Assembly: GCA_036562625.1 (NCBI GenBank)
Contig: DATCJV010000037.1
Coordinates: forward strand, 3,891-67,890
DNA: 64,000 nt
Origin: DUOH01 sp036562625
GTDB taxonomy: Bacteria > Bacillota > UBA4882 > UBA10575
Direction: 5' to 3'
The notes below the pieces were generated by a model. The model had not been told where the DNA came from and ran no database searches. It worked only from the letters and a program-made list of their open reading frames with translations. Below are positions 1 to 8,756 of this stretch, one piece after another. Position 1 is the first letter of the stretch. Each line of letters begins with the position of its first letter. Made by a program: the position numbers and the translations under genes.

Positions 1-207
1 CTTCGCGAACAGATTCAGCGTTTTCGACAAACTTCCCTCTCTTACCCGGGTCGAATGAAAGAGGCTTTGGAGGAGCACAGAAAGATTGTCGAGGCTATTT
101 CCGACCGTAATCCGGAGTTGGCCAGCAGATTGGCGCAAGAGCACATTGAAAACGCTGAAAACTGTATGATGCAGGTCATTCGGGCGGAAAAAATTCTGAA
201 ATCATAG
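1..207 (+). CDS. C-terminal fragment of a GntR/FadR-family (FCD domain) transcriptional regulator
   Basis: The frame is open from base 1 to a TAG at 205-207 and gives 68 residues; the start lies outside the window. The visible part is a helical segment with the pattern R-MKEALEEHRKIVEAI-RNPELASRLAQEHIENAE, which resembles the last helices of the FCD ligand-binding domain of FadR-type GntR regulators, where a conserved His in EHRKIVEAI helps bind a metal or ligand. The DNA-binding winged helix is not visible, so target and ligand are unknown. It lies 122 bp upstream of a nucleotidyltransferase gene on the same strand. Confidence 0.6.
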   Translation, partial: LREQIQRFRQTSLSYPGRMKEALEEHRKIVEAISDRNPELASRLAQEHIENAENCMMQVIRAEKILKS

Positions 208-329
208 ATCACGTAATGATTTACAATCATTAATGAACTATTAGTTAGTCATTTATTAATCATGAACGAGGGCAGATGGATTCTGAAAGTTTGCCGCAAC
301 GCTAATCTGTTACATCATGGAGGGAAAAG

Positions 330-1073
330 ATGGACGCGATAATTCTGGGTGGAGCTTTAAATAAAGGAGCTCTTCGGGAGAGCTCCGACCAAAAGTATGA
401 AGCTGCCATCAAAATCCACGATTTGCCAATGATCCAATATGTACTGGCTGCTTTGGAAAAGACGCAAAGTATAGAGCGGGTGATTATGGTTGTTCCCGAG
501 GAGATGATAAGCTCCATTCGGGGTAAAAAAAGAGTGGTATTTGTTCCACCGGGAGATAGTATGGTAGACAGTCTGTTACGAGCTCTTTCCCGCCTTAATA
601 CGGAGAAACACGTGTTGGTCTTAACCTCCGATATTCCACTGATTACTCCTGAAGCGCTTGAGGATTTTTTGGAAAAGTGCACAAAGCGTGAAGCTGACAT
701 TTATTATTCGTTTGTACCAAAGGAAGCCATTGAGGAAAAGTTTCCCGGGGTGCGCCGAACTTATGTTAGATTAAAGGACGGAACTTTTACCGGGGGAAAC
801 GTGGTCTTAATCAATCCACAAGTTATTTTAGCCCGGAAGCACCGAATTTTACAGGCGGTACAGTTACGAAAACACCCGGTTAAGCTCTGCCAGATGTTAG
901 GCTTTAAATTTTTCCTGAAATTACTGGTCGGGAAGCTATCTGTAACGGAGATTGAGAAGAGGGTTGGAGAGATTCTTGGGTTTACAGGCGCAGGTATAGT
1001 TTCTCAATATCCAGAGGTAGGTGTGGATGTAGACAAACCCAGCGATTTAGAGTTGGCTAAAACCTTTTTATAA
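330..1073 (+). CDS. MobA-like NTP transferase domain protein
   Basis: This 247-residue protein begins MDAIILGGALNKG and has the Rossmann-like start, the conserved Lys-Tyr-Glu segment (QKYEAAIKI) and a TSDIPLITPEAL metal-binding-type motif of the MobA/GlmU nucleotidyltransferase fold. The usual LAAGxGxRM phosphate loop is altered to LGGALNKGALRE, as in a Firmicutes subfamily whose substrate is not known to me. GGAGGG precedes the ATG at a good distance. It sits between a GntR/FCD regulator and spoVG. A sugar or cofactor nucleotidyl donor role is possible, but the substrate cannot be read from the sequence. Confidence 0.8.
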   Translation: MDAIILGGALNKGALRESSDQKYEAAIKIHDLPMIQYVLAALEKTQSIERVIMVVPEEMISSIRGKKRVVFVPPGDSMVDSLLRALSRLNTEKHVLVLTSDIPLITPEALEDFLEKCTKREADIYYSFVPKEAIEEKFPGVRRTYVRLKDGTFTGGNVVLINPQVILARKHRILQAVQLRKHPVKLCQMLGFKFFLKLLVGKLSVTEIEKRVGEILGFTGAGIVSQYPEVGVDVDKPSDLELAKTFL

Positions 1074-1162
1074 TTATACAGTACCAGTCACTGCGATTGT
1101 GAAGAGCGTTCTGCCTCATACAGTCGCCTTTGTGTTTTTAGACAAAATTTATCGCAAGAAAA

Positions 1163-1190
1163 GAGGGTTTTTTCATGCAATGTCGAAAGT
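1163..1190 (+). promoter_or_regulatory. possible sigma-H-type promoter of spoVG
   Basis: An AGGGTTT element at 1164-1170 is followed after about a dozen bases by CGAAAG at 1184-1189. This resembles the AGGAwTT / GAAT arrangement of sigma-H promoters, and B. subtilis spoVG is a classical sigma-H gene. The match is partial and the start codon lies about 40 bp downstream. Confidence 0.3.
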
Positions 1191-1228
1191 AGTATTTACT
1201 TACTTTATTTTCAAAAAGAGGTGAAATT

Positions 1229-1483
1229 ATGAACATCACTGATATCCGCCTGAAAAAAATTGACAACGGTAGCAAGATGAAGGCCATTGCTTCTGTGACT
1301 TTTGATGATTCCTTTGTTGTCCGGGAAATCAGAGTCATAGAAGGACAGAATGGGCTCTTTGTGGCCATGCCGAGCAGAAAGACTCCTTCCGGTGAATTTC
1401 GTGATATCGCCCATCCAATCAACTCTGAAGCTCGGGAATTAATTCAAAATGCGATCTTGGAAGAATACGAGAAGGCAGAATAG
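1229..1483 (+). CDS. spoVG: SpoVG, sporulation-associated nucleic-acid-binding regulator
   Basis: The 84-residue product has the full SpoVG signature: MNITDIRLKKI at the start, FVVREIRVIEG in the middle, and FVAMPSRKTPSGEFRDIAHP followed by INSEAR. SpoVG is a small DNA/RNA-binding protein that affects septation and sporulation in Bacillus and virulence regulation in Staphylococcus. The start is supported by AGAGGTG a few bases upstream. The gene precedes tRNA-Gln and glmU, keeping the usual Firmicutes spoVG-glmU neighbourhood. No changed residues stand out. Confidence 0.97.
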   Translation: MNITDIRLKKIDNGSKMKAIASVTFDDSFVVREIRVIEGQNGLFVAMPSRKTPSGEFRDIAHPINSEARELIQNAILEEYEKAE

Positions 1484-1635
1484 GGCGGACTTAAAAGATC
1501 CGAGATCGAATAAATTCCTGTCCTGTTCATACTGGGAAAAATACAAAAGTCAATTTTGAGATCCACATAGCGCCAAAGAAGTGAAATAATACTATCCGGG
1601 GATTAGATTTCCATGCGACGTTCCTACATATATTC

Positions 1636-1665
1636 TTGACAGACCTACGTCTGATTTGCTATAAT
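1636..1665 (+). promoter_or_regulatory. consensus sigma-A promoter of tRNA-Gln
   Basis: TTGACA at 1636-1641 and TATAAT at 1660-1665 are separated by 18 bp, both hexamers being exact consensus. Transcription would begin around 1672, a few bases before the mature tRNA 5' end at 1679. Confidence 0.9.
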
Positions 1666-1678
1666 AATTTTTGCGTGT

Positions 1679-1753
1679 TGGGGCGTCGCCAAGCGGTAAG
1701 GCACGGGACTTTGACTCCCGCATGCGTTGGTTCGAATCCAGCCGCCCCAGCCA
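1679..1753 (+). tRNA. tRNA-Gln (anticodon UUG)
   Basis: A 75-nt cloverleaf with acceptor strands TGGGGCG (1679-1685) and CGCCCCA (1743-1749), discriminator G and encoded CCA (1751-1753). The anticodon stem CGGGA/TCCCG encloses the loop CTTTGAC with anticodon TTG at 1711-1713. The T arm carries GTTCGAATC. The weak U1-A72 pair is typical of tRNA-Gln. It has its own consensus promoter and a strong terminator downstream. Confidence 0.97.
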
Positions 1754-1801
1754 TTATCTTCAGTCTTTCTACTTTTATACTTAGATAAATAATAGCTAAA
1801 C

Positions 1802-1828
1802 AAAAAGCCCTGCACAGCAGGGCTTTTT
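1802..1828 (+). terminator. intrinsic terminator after tRNA-Gln
   Basis: A perfect 12-bp inverted repeat, AAAAAGCCCTGC and its complement, encloses an ACA loop and ends in TTTTT followed by GTG. The A/T flanks make it usable in both directions. Confidence 0.9.
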
Positions 1829-1876
1829 GTGTGATGAAAGTTGGCGGGGCTTGTGGGTGGGCTCGTCAATCTTATA

Positions 1877-1905
1877 TTGTCAAGAGAATTCAAATAGAGT
1901 AATAT
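1877..1905 (+). promoter_or_regulatory. sigma-A promoter of glmU
   Basis: TTGTCA at 1877-1882 and TAATAT at 1900-1905 are spaced 17 bp, about 80 bp upstream of the glmU start and downstream of the tRNA terminator, so glmU has an independent promoter. Confidence 0.65.
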
Positions 1906-1985
1906 TTTAGGTGGAAGTGGAATTTACGTTTAAAGTAAATCGCTTATACAGAGGCTATCGTTAGTTGGCTTAGGAGGGTAAAAGT

Positions 1986-3359
1986 TTGTTTGAATCGGAT
2001 CTTAGAATTATAATTTTAGCTGCTGGAAAAGGTACAAGAATGAAATCGGATCTGCCAAAAGTTTTGCATCCGGTATGTGGCGTCCCCATGATTCAGCATG
2101 TGGTTACCGTGGCCAATCAGGTCTCGCGGAGAAAACCATTGGTAGTAATCGGACACAAAGCCGAAAAGGTTTCCGCGCTCTTAGGGGAAGAGGTCGAGTA
2201 TGTACTCCAGGAAAAACAGTTGGGCACGGGGCATGCCGTGATGATGGCCGCTCCTCTATTGCAGGATTTTTCTGGGGATTTACTGGTGTTATATGGCGAT
2301 ACTCCTTTAATCACCGCGGAAAGCCTGACAAAACTTGTGGCTGAACATCAAAGAGCAAAGTCTTCAGTGACACTTCTTTCCGTGGAGGTAGAGAATCCTG
2401 CGGGCTATGGCAGAATAATAAGAAATGAGCGTGGGATGTTAGAAAGAATAGTTGAAGAGAAGGATACTTCTCCAGAGGAGAAGAAGATCAAAGAAGTTAA
2501 TACCGGTATATATATCTTTAATTATCCGGATCTGGCTGAAACCTTAAAGTGTATTGAACCTAAAAATACGCAGGGAGAGTATTATTTAACGGACGTCATC
2601 TCCTTACTGGCAGCTAGAGGGAAGAAGACCGGGGCCGTACTCTGCCCGAACTCCGAAGAATTATTGGGGCCCAATGATCGTTTGGCATTGGCGGAGACTG
2701 ATCGAATCATGAGGCGCCGGATCTTGGAGAACTTGATGATGGAAGGCGTGACCATCGTTGATCCGGACTCCACATATATCGAGCTTCAAGTGGAGATTGG
2801 ACGCGATTCTATTATCTATCCCGGGACGTTTCTACAAGGGAAGACGAAGATCGGAGTTGGTTGTCAGATTGGACCTTATAGTCAACTTAGAGACTCGCAG
2901 ATTGGTGATGGCTCTATAGTAAGGTTTAGCGTTCTTGAGCAGGTCAAGACGGGGGAAAACGTTAACATCGGCCCATATTCTTTCTTGCGGCCCGGTACGA
3001 TTGTGGAGAAGAAGGGAAAGGTCGGAGGTTTTGTAGAAACTAAAAATGTCCATATCGGAGAGGGCAGTAAAGTACCGCATTTAAGTTATATTGGCGACTG
3101 CCTGATTGGTGCAGGTGTCAACATCGGCGCCGGTACCATTACTTGTAACTACGATGGATATGCTAAACATCAAACCACCATCGGGGATGAGGCCTTCATT
3201 GGGAGTAATACCAATTTGGTTGCTCCGGTTTCGGTGGGAAAAGGAGCCTTGGTTGGAGCCGGCTCCACCATTACCAAGGATGTTCCGGAGTACGCTCTGG
3301 CGTTAGCCCGTTCTAAACAGATTAATAAAGAAGGGTGGGCTAAAAGGAGAGAAGGGTGA
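1986..3359 (+). CDS. glmU: Bifunctional GlmU: glucosamine-1-phosphate acetyltransferase / N-acetylglucosamine-1-phosphate uridylyltransferase
   Basis: GlmU makes UDP-GlcNAc for peptidoglycan and, in diderms, for lipid A. The 457-residue protein has the N-terminal uridylyltransferase loop LAAGKGTRMKS with the PKVLHPVCG segment, a YGDTPLI metal site near residue 100, and an EEKDTSPEEKKI-EVNTGIY region. The C-terminal half is a left-handed beta helix of hexapeptide repeats with the acetyltransferase motif NYDGYAKHQT and the GSNTNLVAPV turn. The start is TTG at 1986, chosen because AGGAGGG lies seven bases upstream and the next residues match the family start. It is followed by ctc and pth as in Bacilli, but prs is missing from this order. 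Confidence 0.97.
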   Translation: MFESDLRIIILAAGKGTRMKSDLPKVLHPVCGVPMIQHVVTVANQVSRRKPLVVIGHKAEKVSALLGEEVEYVLQEKQLGTGHAVMMAAPLLQDFSGDLLVLYGDTPLITAESLTKLVAEHQRAKSSVTLLSVEVENPAGYGRIIRNERGMLERIVEEKDTSPEEKKIKEVNTGIYIFNYPDLAETLKCIEPKNTQGEYYLTDVISLLAARGKKTGAVLCPNSEELLGPNDRLALAETDRIMRRRILENLMMEGVTIVDPDSTYIELQVEIGRDSIIYPGTFLQGKTKIGVGCQIGPYSQLRDSQIGDGSIVRFSVLEQVKTGENVNIGPYSFLRPGTIVEKKGKVGGFVETKNVHIGEGSKVPHLSYIGDCLIGAGVNIGAGTITCNYDGYAKHQTTIGDEAFIGSNTNLVAPVSVGKGALVGAGSTITKDVPEYALALARSKQINKEGWAKRREG

Positions 3360-3362
3360 AGT

Positions 3363-3391
3363 TTGCTCTCTAATGGGGTTAATGGTATAAT
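3363..3391 (+). promoter_or_regulatory. sigma-A promoter (extended -10) upstream of ctc
   Basis: TTGCTC at 3363-3368, a 17-bp spacer, and TATAAT at 3386-3391 preceded by TGG, i.e. an extended -10. It lies 58 bp before the ctc start codon, right after glmU. In B. subtilis ctc is sigma-B dependent; nothing resembling a sigma-B promoter was obvious here. Confidence 0.65.
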
Positions 3392-3449
3392 ATTTCTGTT
3401 GTGAACGGGAAAACTTTATTATCTATAATTTGTCAGGGAGGTTATTGCG

Positions 3450-4064
3450 ATGGAAGCAATACTTACAGCCAGTATTAGAGAAGAAACCGGGAAGGGAATA
3501 GCTCATAAACTACGCTCGGCAGGGCAATTACCCGCTGTACTTTATGGGAAGGAAAATTTAGCAATCACTTTAAACACACGTGAAGTACAGAAGTTCTTGG
3601 CAACGTATGGAACCAGCCAGTTAGCCCAGGTAAATTTGGTAAAAGGGAAAAAATCCAGTAAACGGCCGGTATTAATCAAAGAAGTTCAGGTTGATCCGGT
3701 TAAAGGAAATCTGCTCCATGTTGACCTTTACGAAGTATCTATGGATACTAAGGTGACTGTATCTGTACCCATAGTCTTGGTTGGACAGGAAGAACGGCAA
3801 AATGACGGGGCATTGGTGGATCAGCTTCTTTATGAGGTGGAGGTGTCTTGTCTGCCCACGGAGATTCCAAAAAGAATTGAGGTGGACGTTTCAAAGCTGG
3901 CCATGCACCAGAGTATTGCCGTGCAGGATATTACACTGCCTAAAAATGTGGAATTCGTCACCGCCTCCGATGAAGTGGTGGTTACGGCTATACCACCCAG
4001 AGTTGAAACCACAGAGACTGAAACAGAGGGTGAAGCCGAGGCGGCTCCGGCTCCGGAAGCCTAA
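3450..4064 (+). CDS. ctc: Ribosomal protein bL25 / general stress protein Ctc
   Basis: The 204-residue product is the long CTC form of ribosomal protein bL25, which binds 5S rRNA on the large subunit. The N-terminal bL25 domain (REETGKG-AHKLRSAGQLPAVLYGKE) is followed by the TL5/CTC C-terminal beta domain with the conserved PVLIKEVQVDPVKGNLLHVD segment and ends in an acidic Glu/Ala/Pro tail. GGAGG precedes the ATG. It is flanked by glmU and pth, the expected order for Firmicutes. Confidence 0.95.
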   Translation: MEAILTASIREETGKGIAHKLRSAGQLPAVLYGKENLAITLNTREVQKFLATYGTSQLAQVNLVKGKKSSKRPVLIKEVQVDPVKGNLLHVDLYEVSMDTKVTVSVPIVLVGQEERQNDGALVDQLLYEVEVSCLPTEIPKRIEVDVSKLAMHQSIAVQDITLPKNVEFVTASDEVVVTAIPPRVETTETETEGEAEAAPAPEA

Positions 4065-4116
4065 AAAGTTCCATATTTTATTATCTATGTTAAAAGAGAA
4101 GGTAGACGGACTGACT

Positions 4117-4719
4117 ATGGATTATTTAATAGTGGGTTTAGGTAATCCTGGAGAAGAATACGAGTTAACCCGGCATAATGCCGGGTTTTTGATCGTGGAC
4201 CACCTAAAGATATTATATCAAGTCAGGCTAAGGCAGGAATGTGATGCCCTATGTGGTTGGTTTAATCTTTCAGGTGACGAAGAGGCGCCGGTGCGCCATC
4301 GGATCATGTTGGCTAAACCTTTAACTTATATGAATTTAAGTGGAAATGCCGTTTCTGCTTTGATTAACAAGTATGGTTTTGCATTATCACGGGTAATAAT
4401 AGTGTATGATGATCTATCCCTGCCCTTTGGGGTGTTGCGCATACGCGCGCGAGGCAGTTCTGGAGGGCATAAAGGGATCGCATCTGTTATTGACAGGGTC
4501 GGACCGGTGATTCCCAGGCTGAAAGTGGGAATAGGCGCACCTTCGGAGGGAATGAGCCTGCCTGATTATGTGCTTAGCAAATTTTCAAAAACAGAGCAAA
4601 GGATGCTACCGGAAATTACATCAATCGCCGGAGAAGCTATAATTACTTGGGTAAAGAAAGGAACAGAAAAAGCTATGAGCATCTATAATGGAATAGTTCT
4701 GAATTCAGATCAGTCTTAA
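4117..4719 (+). CDS. pth: Peptidyl-tRNA hydrolase
   Basis: Pth cleaves peptidyl-tRNA released by abortive translation. From the ATG at 4117 the protein has 200 residues and starts MDYLIVGLGNPGEEY-TRHNAGF, placing Asn10 and the catalytic His20 exactly where they are in the family. The KPLTYMNLSGNAV, VYDDLSLPFG (catalytic Asp) and RARGSSGGHKG motifs follow. The frame continues far upstream, overlapping ctc, but family alignment excludes that extension; an in-frame ATG at 4087 is the only other plausible start. It is also called spoVC in Bacillus. The gap to ctc is 52 bp. Confidence 0.96.
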   Translation: MDYLIVGLGNPGEEYELTRHNAGFLIVDHLKILYQVRLRQECDALCGWFNLSGDEEAPVRHRIMLAKPLTYMNLSGNAVSALINKYGFALSRVIIVYDDLSLPFGVLRIRARGSSGGHKGIASVIDRVGPVIPRLKVGIGAPSEGMSLPDYVLSKFSKTEQRMLPEITSIAGEAIITWVKKGTEKAMSIYNGIVLNSDQS

Positions 4720-4980
4720 CGAAAAGCAGGCATGAAAACCCGACTCAAAAGGAAGTTCAGTTTGGTTTTTTAAGATTTATGTGCGTCCAGAGTACGGTTT
4801 TTGTAACCGCTACGCATTAATATGTTTTGTTATGACTTTTCTCCGGGAGTCAAAGAATAAAATGGAGTTTAACAAAGTTTTAGATGACAAAGTCTTATTA
4901 TATATTCATATTATATATTAAAGCACAAAAGGCCTTTGCCAGAGGTCTTTGTTTATATTAGGACTTGAGGAGGAAACCAT

Positions 4981-7900
4981 TTGTTTGCCTGGATTACTCA
5001 GCAGATACGAAACTGGCCCGAAGTTAAAGGGCTTATGGCCTGTTCCACCGGGACAAAGGCGGATGGGCGCGCGCGCCAAAACCAAGGGAAAAGCTTGATA
5101 CAAGGGATCAGCGGAGTACAGAGACCTCTTTTATTGGCTGCCCTCTGGCATCAACTTTCAAGCCCGCTGATAGTCATTACGCATTCTCCGATGGAAGCAC
5201 AAAGGCTATCTGCTGATTTGGTGGAGATCATTGGTGCAGACTTAGTGTCGGTCTTTCCCGCTTATGACTTAATGGCGCATGAAGAGGCTTATGAAAAAGA
5301 GGTGGCTGGAGCCAGGCTCTCTGTGCTCAGCAGATTACTCAAGGGAGAGGAAGATCTACTGGTTGTTACTTCCTGGCCTGCCTTGGTCAGAAAGGTCATC
5401 CCGCCAGAGGCCTTGTCTTCTTTTCTCTTCCATCTGGAATTAGGGGGAATACTGGACCGTGATTTGTTACTCACCAATTTGGTTACTTTGGGATATGAAC
5501 GAACTAATAAAGTTTATACTCTGGGACAATTCAGCGTACGAGGAGATATCGTCGATATTTTTCCGCCTGATCAGGAGAATCCGGTACGTATAGAGTTTTT
5601 TGGCGATGAGATCGATTCGATTCGCCGTTTTGAGCCGGACACCCAAAAATCTCTGGAAAATATAGAGAATATCCGGTTACTACCCGCGCGGGAAGGACTA
5701 TGGCGGCCAGAGGATTTTCAAAGAGCCCGTCCCCGAATAGAGGGACTCTTGCAGAAGCAGGCTGAACGTTTAGAGAAACAAGCCGGTCTAAAAACGGCCG
5801 GACTTTTAAGAGAGAAGATACAGAAACGTTTGGAAGAAATCTCCGCAGGCATGGTCTTTCCAGGGATTGACCGGTTTTTACCATTAATCAGGGATGATTT
5901 AGTGCCTGTGTGGGCTTATATGGAACGCGCCTTTATTGTTCTGGACGAACCGGTCAGGGGCAGTGAATATCTGCGGGCTGTGGAAGAGGAGAACTCCAGA
6001 ACCTTAGCGGGGTTTTTAGAGAGAGGGCTTTTGTTGCCTGAAGAGATTGGCTTATATTACAACTTGCCAGATTTGCAAAATGGTTTGAGCCGGCTCTCGT
6101 CCATTCAATTCTCTGTTTTGGGCAGGTCGCTAAAGGGTGCTGATCCGGGCAATACGGTCTTGTTACCTATGCGACCAGCTCCGGAGTTTGGGGGTCAGCC
6201 CAAAAGGTTTTTAGAGGAAGTAAAGACGAGAATAAAAGGAAAGTGGATAGTTGGGATTGCTGCTTCCGGGGAAGAGCGGTTGAATAATTTAAGAGAAGCG
6301 CTCAGAGATGAAGGCTTGAACCCGATCAAAGCGGATCGTTCTCTGCGTCCTGCCTCCGGCCAGGTCTATCTCTTGGATGCCTCCATTTCCACAGGCTTTG
6401 AATTACCCCATGAACATCTGGTTATTTTTTCCGAGGCGGAGGTTTTTGGTCGTACCCGCTTGCGCAAAAAAGTAAGAACGAAATTTGGCAAGGAAGGAAT
6501 TCGAGTTACTGATATTACCGAATTGCAGGTAGGTGATTATGTTGTCCATATTAACCACGGAATCGGGAAGTATTTAGGGATCAAGAATTTACAGATCGGG
6601 GGAGGGAACAGGGATTATTTAGAAGTGGAATATGCGGAAGGAGATCGACTTTTTGTCCCAACAGATCAGGTACACTTACTCCAGAGATATGTAGGTTTGG
6701 AAAATTCCACGCCGAAGGTTAACCGCTTGGGTGGATCCGAATGGCAACGGGCAAAGAACAAAGTCAAGGAATCTGTGGCGGAAATGGCCGATAAGTTATT
6801 GGCTCTCTACGCCGACCGGCATACGGCTCAAGGTTATGCTTTCCCGCCGGATAATAATTGGCAACAAGAATTCGAGGCCTCCTTTATTTATGAGGAGACC
6901 CCGGATCAACTTCGCGCCTTGGCAGAGATAAAAAAGGATATGGAGTCATCGCGGCCAATGGATCGGTTACTCTGCGGGGATGTGGGATACGGTAAAACAG
7001 AGGTGGCGATTAGAGCGGCTTTCAAGGCTATTACCGGGGGGAAACAAGTAGCGGTCTTGGTTCCCACTACGATCCTGGCGCAACAACATTTTCAAACAAT
7101 AACACAGCGCTTTAGCGGATATCCTATAAAAATTGCGGTTTTAAGCCGTTTTCAGTCGTCTTCTGAACAAGAAGCAATCGCTAAAGGGTTGAGACAGGGC
7201 ACGATCGATTTGGTGATCGGGACACATCGTTTACTCTCTAAAGATATAGTCTTTAAAGATTTGGGATTATTGATCGTGGATGAAGAACAAAAATTTGGAG
7301 TATCTCATAAGGAAAGGCTGAAGGAGTTGAGGAAGAATGTAGATGTCCTGACTCTGACGGCGACTCCGATTCCTAGAACTCTACACATGTCATTAGTGGG
7401 AATCAGGGATATGAGTGTGATCGAGACCCCACCGGAAGATCGTTATCCGGTGAGAACTTACGTGCTGGAGTTTAATGAGGAGATCATTATTGAGGCGATC
7501 AAGAGAGAGTTGGATCGCGGTGGACAAATCTTCTTCGTCTATAACCGGGTGGAGACGATTGAACGAATGGCCGCCTACCTTCAACATTTAGTTCCTGAGG
7601 CCCGGATCGAAATTGCTCATGGGCAAATGTCTGAGGATGCCTTGGAAGAGGTAATGCTTAGCTTCTATGAAGGTTCAGCAGATATTCTGCTCTGCACCAC
7701 AATTATTGAGAATGGTCTGGATATAGCAAATGTAAACACCCTAATTGTGTATGATGCCGATCAGTTGGGCTTATCCCAGCTCTACCAATTGAGAGGAAGA
7801 GTGGGACGGAGCAACCGGGTGGCTTATGCCTATTTTACATACAGGAAGGATCGGGTGCTGGGGGAAGCGGCAGAAAAAAGGCTGGCGGCAATCAGAGATT

Positions 7901-8535
7901 TTACGGATTTAGGATCCGGATTTAAGATAGCCCTGCGTGATTTAGAAATCAGAGGAGCGGGCAATCTTCTCGGTCCAGAGCAGCACGGGCATATTGCCAC
8001 AGTGGGTTTTGATCTTTACTGTCGTCTTTTGGAAGAGGCCATTAGGGAGCGTCGAGGAGAGAAGAAGCCGGAATTACCCGAACCTACCATTGAGTTGTCT
8101 GTAGATGCCTATATTCCGGATAATTATATAAACGATCCCGGGCAGAAGGTTGAAATCTACAAGAAGATCGCGGCGATTTCCACTTTTGAAGAGGCAGATG
8201 AAGTGGTAGACGAGATTGAGGACAGGTTTGGCGTCCCTCCCGCGCCTGTCGTTAATTTATTAGAGATCGCCCGTTTGAAGATCTATGCCAAACTCTTAGG
8301 GCTTGCCACTATCACCTCGGAAAAGGGAGATTTTATTGCCCGTCCGGTGCCGGGTTTAAGTCTCGATCCCGAGCGGGTCGCTTCCCTATTAGTAAATTTT
8401 CGTGGACAGGTCAGATATCAGCCCGGGCGACAACCGGTGCTTAGATGGAAAATAGCCGGCAAGAGCCACCACCAGGTCTGGCGCCTCCTCAAGGACTCCT
8501 TAGCCTTTTTGCTGGATGAGGGAAGGTCAGCATAA
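4981..8535 (+). CDS. mfd: Transcription-repair coupling factor Mfd
   Basis: Mfd displaces RNA polymerase stalled at DNA lesions and recruits UvrA. The 1184-residue protein has a UvrB-like N-terminal part, the RNA-polymerase-interacting CarD-like domain (VHINHGIGKYLGI and FVPTDQVHLLQRYVG, about residues 520-580), then a RecG-like SF2 helicase: GDVGYGKTEVA (Walker A), VDEEQKFGV (DEEQ box), TATPIPRTLHMSL, GRVGRSNRVAYAYF, and a C-terminal TRCF domain. Length is normal for the family. The start is TTG with GGAGGA nine bases upstream. It keeps the pth-mfd-spoVT order of Bacillus. A weak hairpin lies at 4926-4950 just before it. Confidence 0.97.
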   Translation: MFAWITQQIRNWPEVKGLMACSTGTKADGRARQNQGKSLIQGISGVQRPLLLAALWHQLSSPLIVITHSPMEAQRLSADLVEIIGADLVSVFPAYDLMAHEEAYEKEVAGARLSVLSRLLKGEEDLLVVTSWPALVRKVIPPEALSSFLFHLELGGILDRDLLLTNLVTLGYERTNKVYTLGQFSVRGDIVDIFPPDQENPVRIEFFGDEIDSIRRFEPDTQKSLENIENIRLLPAREGLWRPEDFQRARPRIEGLLQKQAERLEKQAGLKTAGLLREKIQKRLEEISAGMVFPGIDRFLPLIRDDLVPVWAYMERAFIVLDEPVRGSEYLRAVEEENSRTLAGFLERGLLLPEEIGLYYNLPDLQNGLSRLSSIQFSVLGRSLKGADPGNTVLLPMRPAPEFGGQPKRFLEEVKTRIKGKWIVGIAASGEERLNNLREALRDEGLNPIKADRSLRPASGQVYLLDASISTGFELPHEHLVIFSEAEVFGRTRLRKKVRTKFGKEGIRVTDITELQVGDYVVHINHGIGKYLGIKNLQIGGGNRDYLEVEYAEGDRLFVPTDQVHLLQRYVGLENSTPKVNRLGGSEWQRAKNKVKESVAEMADKLLALYADRHTAQGYAFPPDNNWQQEFEASFIYEETPDQLRALAEIKKDMESSRPMDRLLCGDVGYGKTEVAIRAAFKAITGGKQVAVLVPTTILAQQHFQTITQRFSGYPIKIAVLSRFQSSSEQEAIAKGLRQGTIDLVIGTHRLLSKDIVFKDLGLLIVDEEQKFGVSHKERLKELRKNVDVLTLTATPIPRTLHMSLVGIRDMSVIETPPEDRYPVRTYVLEFNEEIIIEAIKRELDRGGQIFFVYNRVETIERMAAYLQHLVPEARIEIAHGQMSEDALEEVMLSFYEGSADILLCTTIIENGLDIANVNTLIVYDADQLGLSQLYQLRGRVGRSNRVAYAYFTYRKDRVLGEAAEKRLAAIRDFTDLGSGFKIALRDLEIRGAGNLLGPEQHGHIATVGFDLYCRLLEEAIRERRGEKKPELPEPTIELSVDAYIPDNYINDPGQKVEIYKKIAAISTFEEADEVVDEIEDRFGVPPAPVVNLLEIARLKIYAKLLGLATITSEKGDFIARPVPGLSLDPERVASLLVNFRGQVRYQPGRQPVLRWKIAGKSHHQVWRLLKDSLAFLLDEGRSA

Positions 8536-8628
8536 ATAGAAAGTATATTCATCTACAGACAGGGTAAGATAAAAAAGGAATCGCACCGCTAAAACCAAAG
8601 GAAGATGACTTTTCAAGCATGGTTCAAA

Positions 8629-8659
8629 TGAATAAACCTACCGGCCAAAGTATATAATA
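8629..8659 (+). promoter_or_regulatory. possible sigma-G promoter of spoVT
   Basis: TGAATA at 8629-8634 followed after 18 bp by TATAATA at 8653-8659 is close to the sigma-G consensus TGAATA / CATAnTA. B. subtilis spoVT is transcribed by sigma-G in the forespore. The -10 also looks sigma-A-like, so this is a suggestion. Confidence 0.4.
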
Positions 8660-8756
8660 AAATAGCAAAAGCAGGGAAAAAACAAAGAGTAAACCGTGGA
8701 GGAAGGTTAGAGAGGGAGGCGGCTGGCGATTCCGCAGAAGGAGGGAAAATTAGAGG

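Noticed and set aside
3781..4116. 112-codon upstream extension of the pth frame
   Set aside because: It overlaps ctc in another frame, is rich in Trp/Arg/Cys typical of off-frame translation, and the family starts at ATG 4117.
4926..4950. AAAGGCCT / AGGTCTTT hairpin just upstream of mfd
   Set aside because: Contains a G-U pair and an eight-base loop, and is followed only by GTTT; not convincing as an attenuator.
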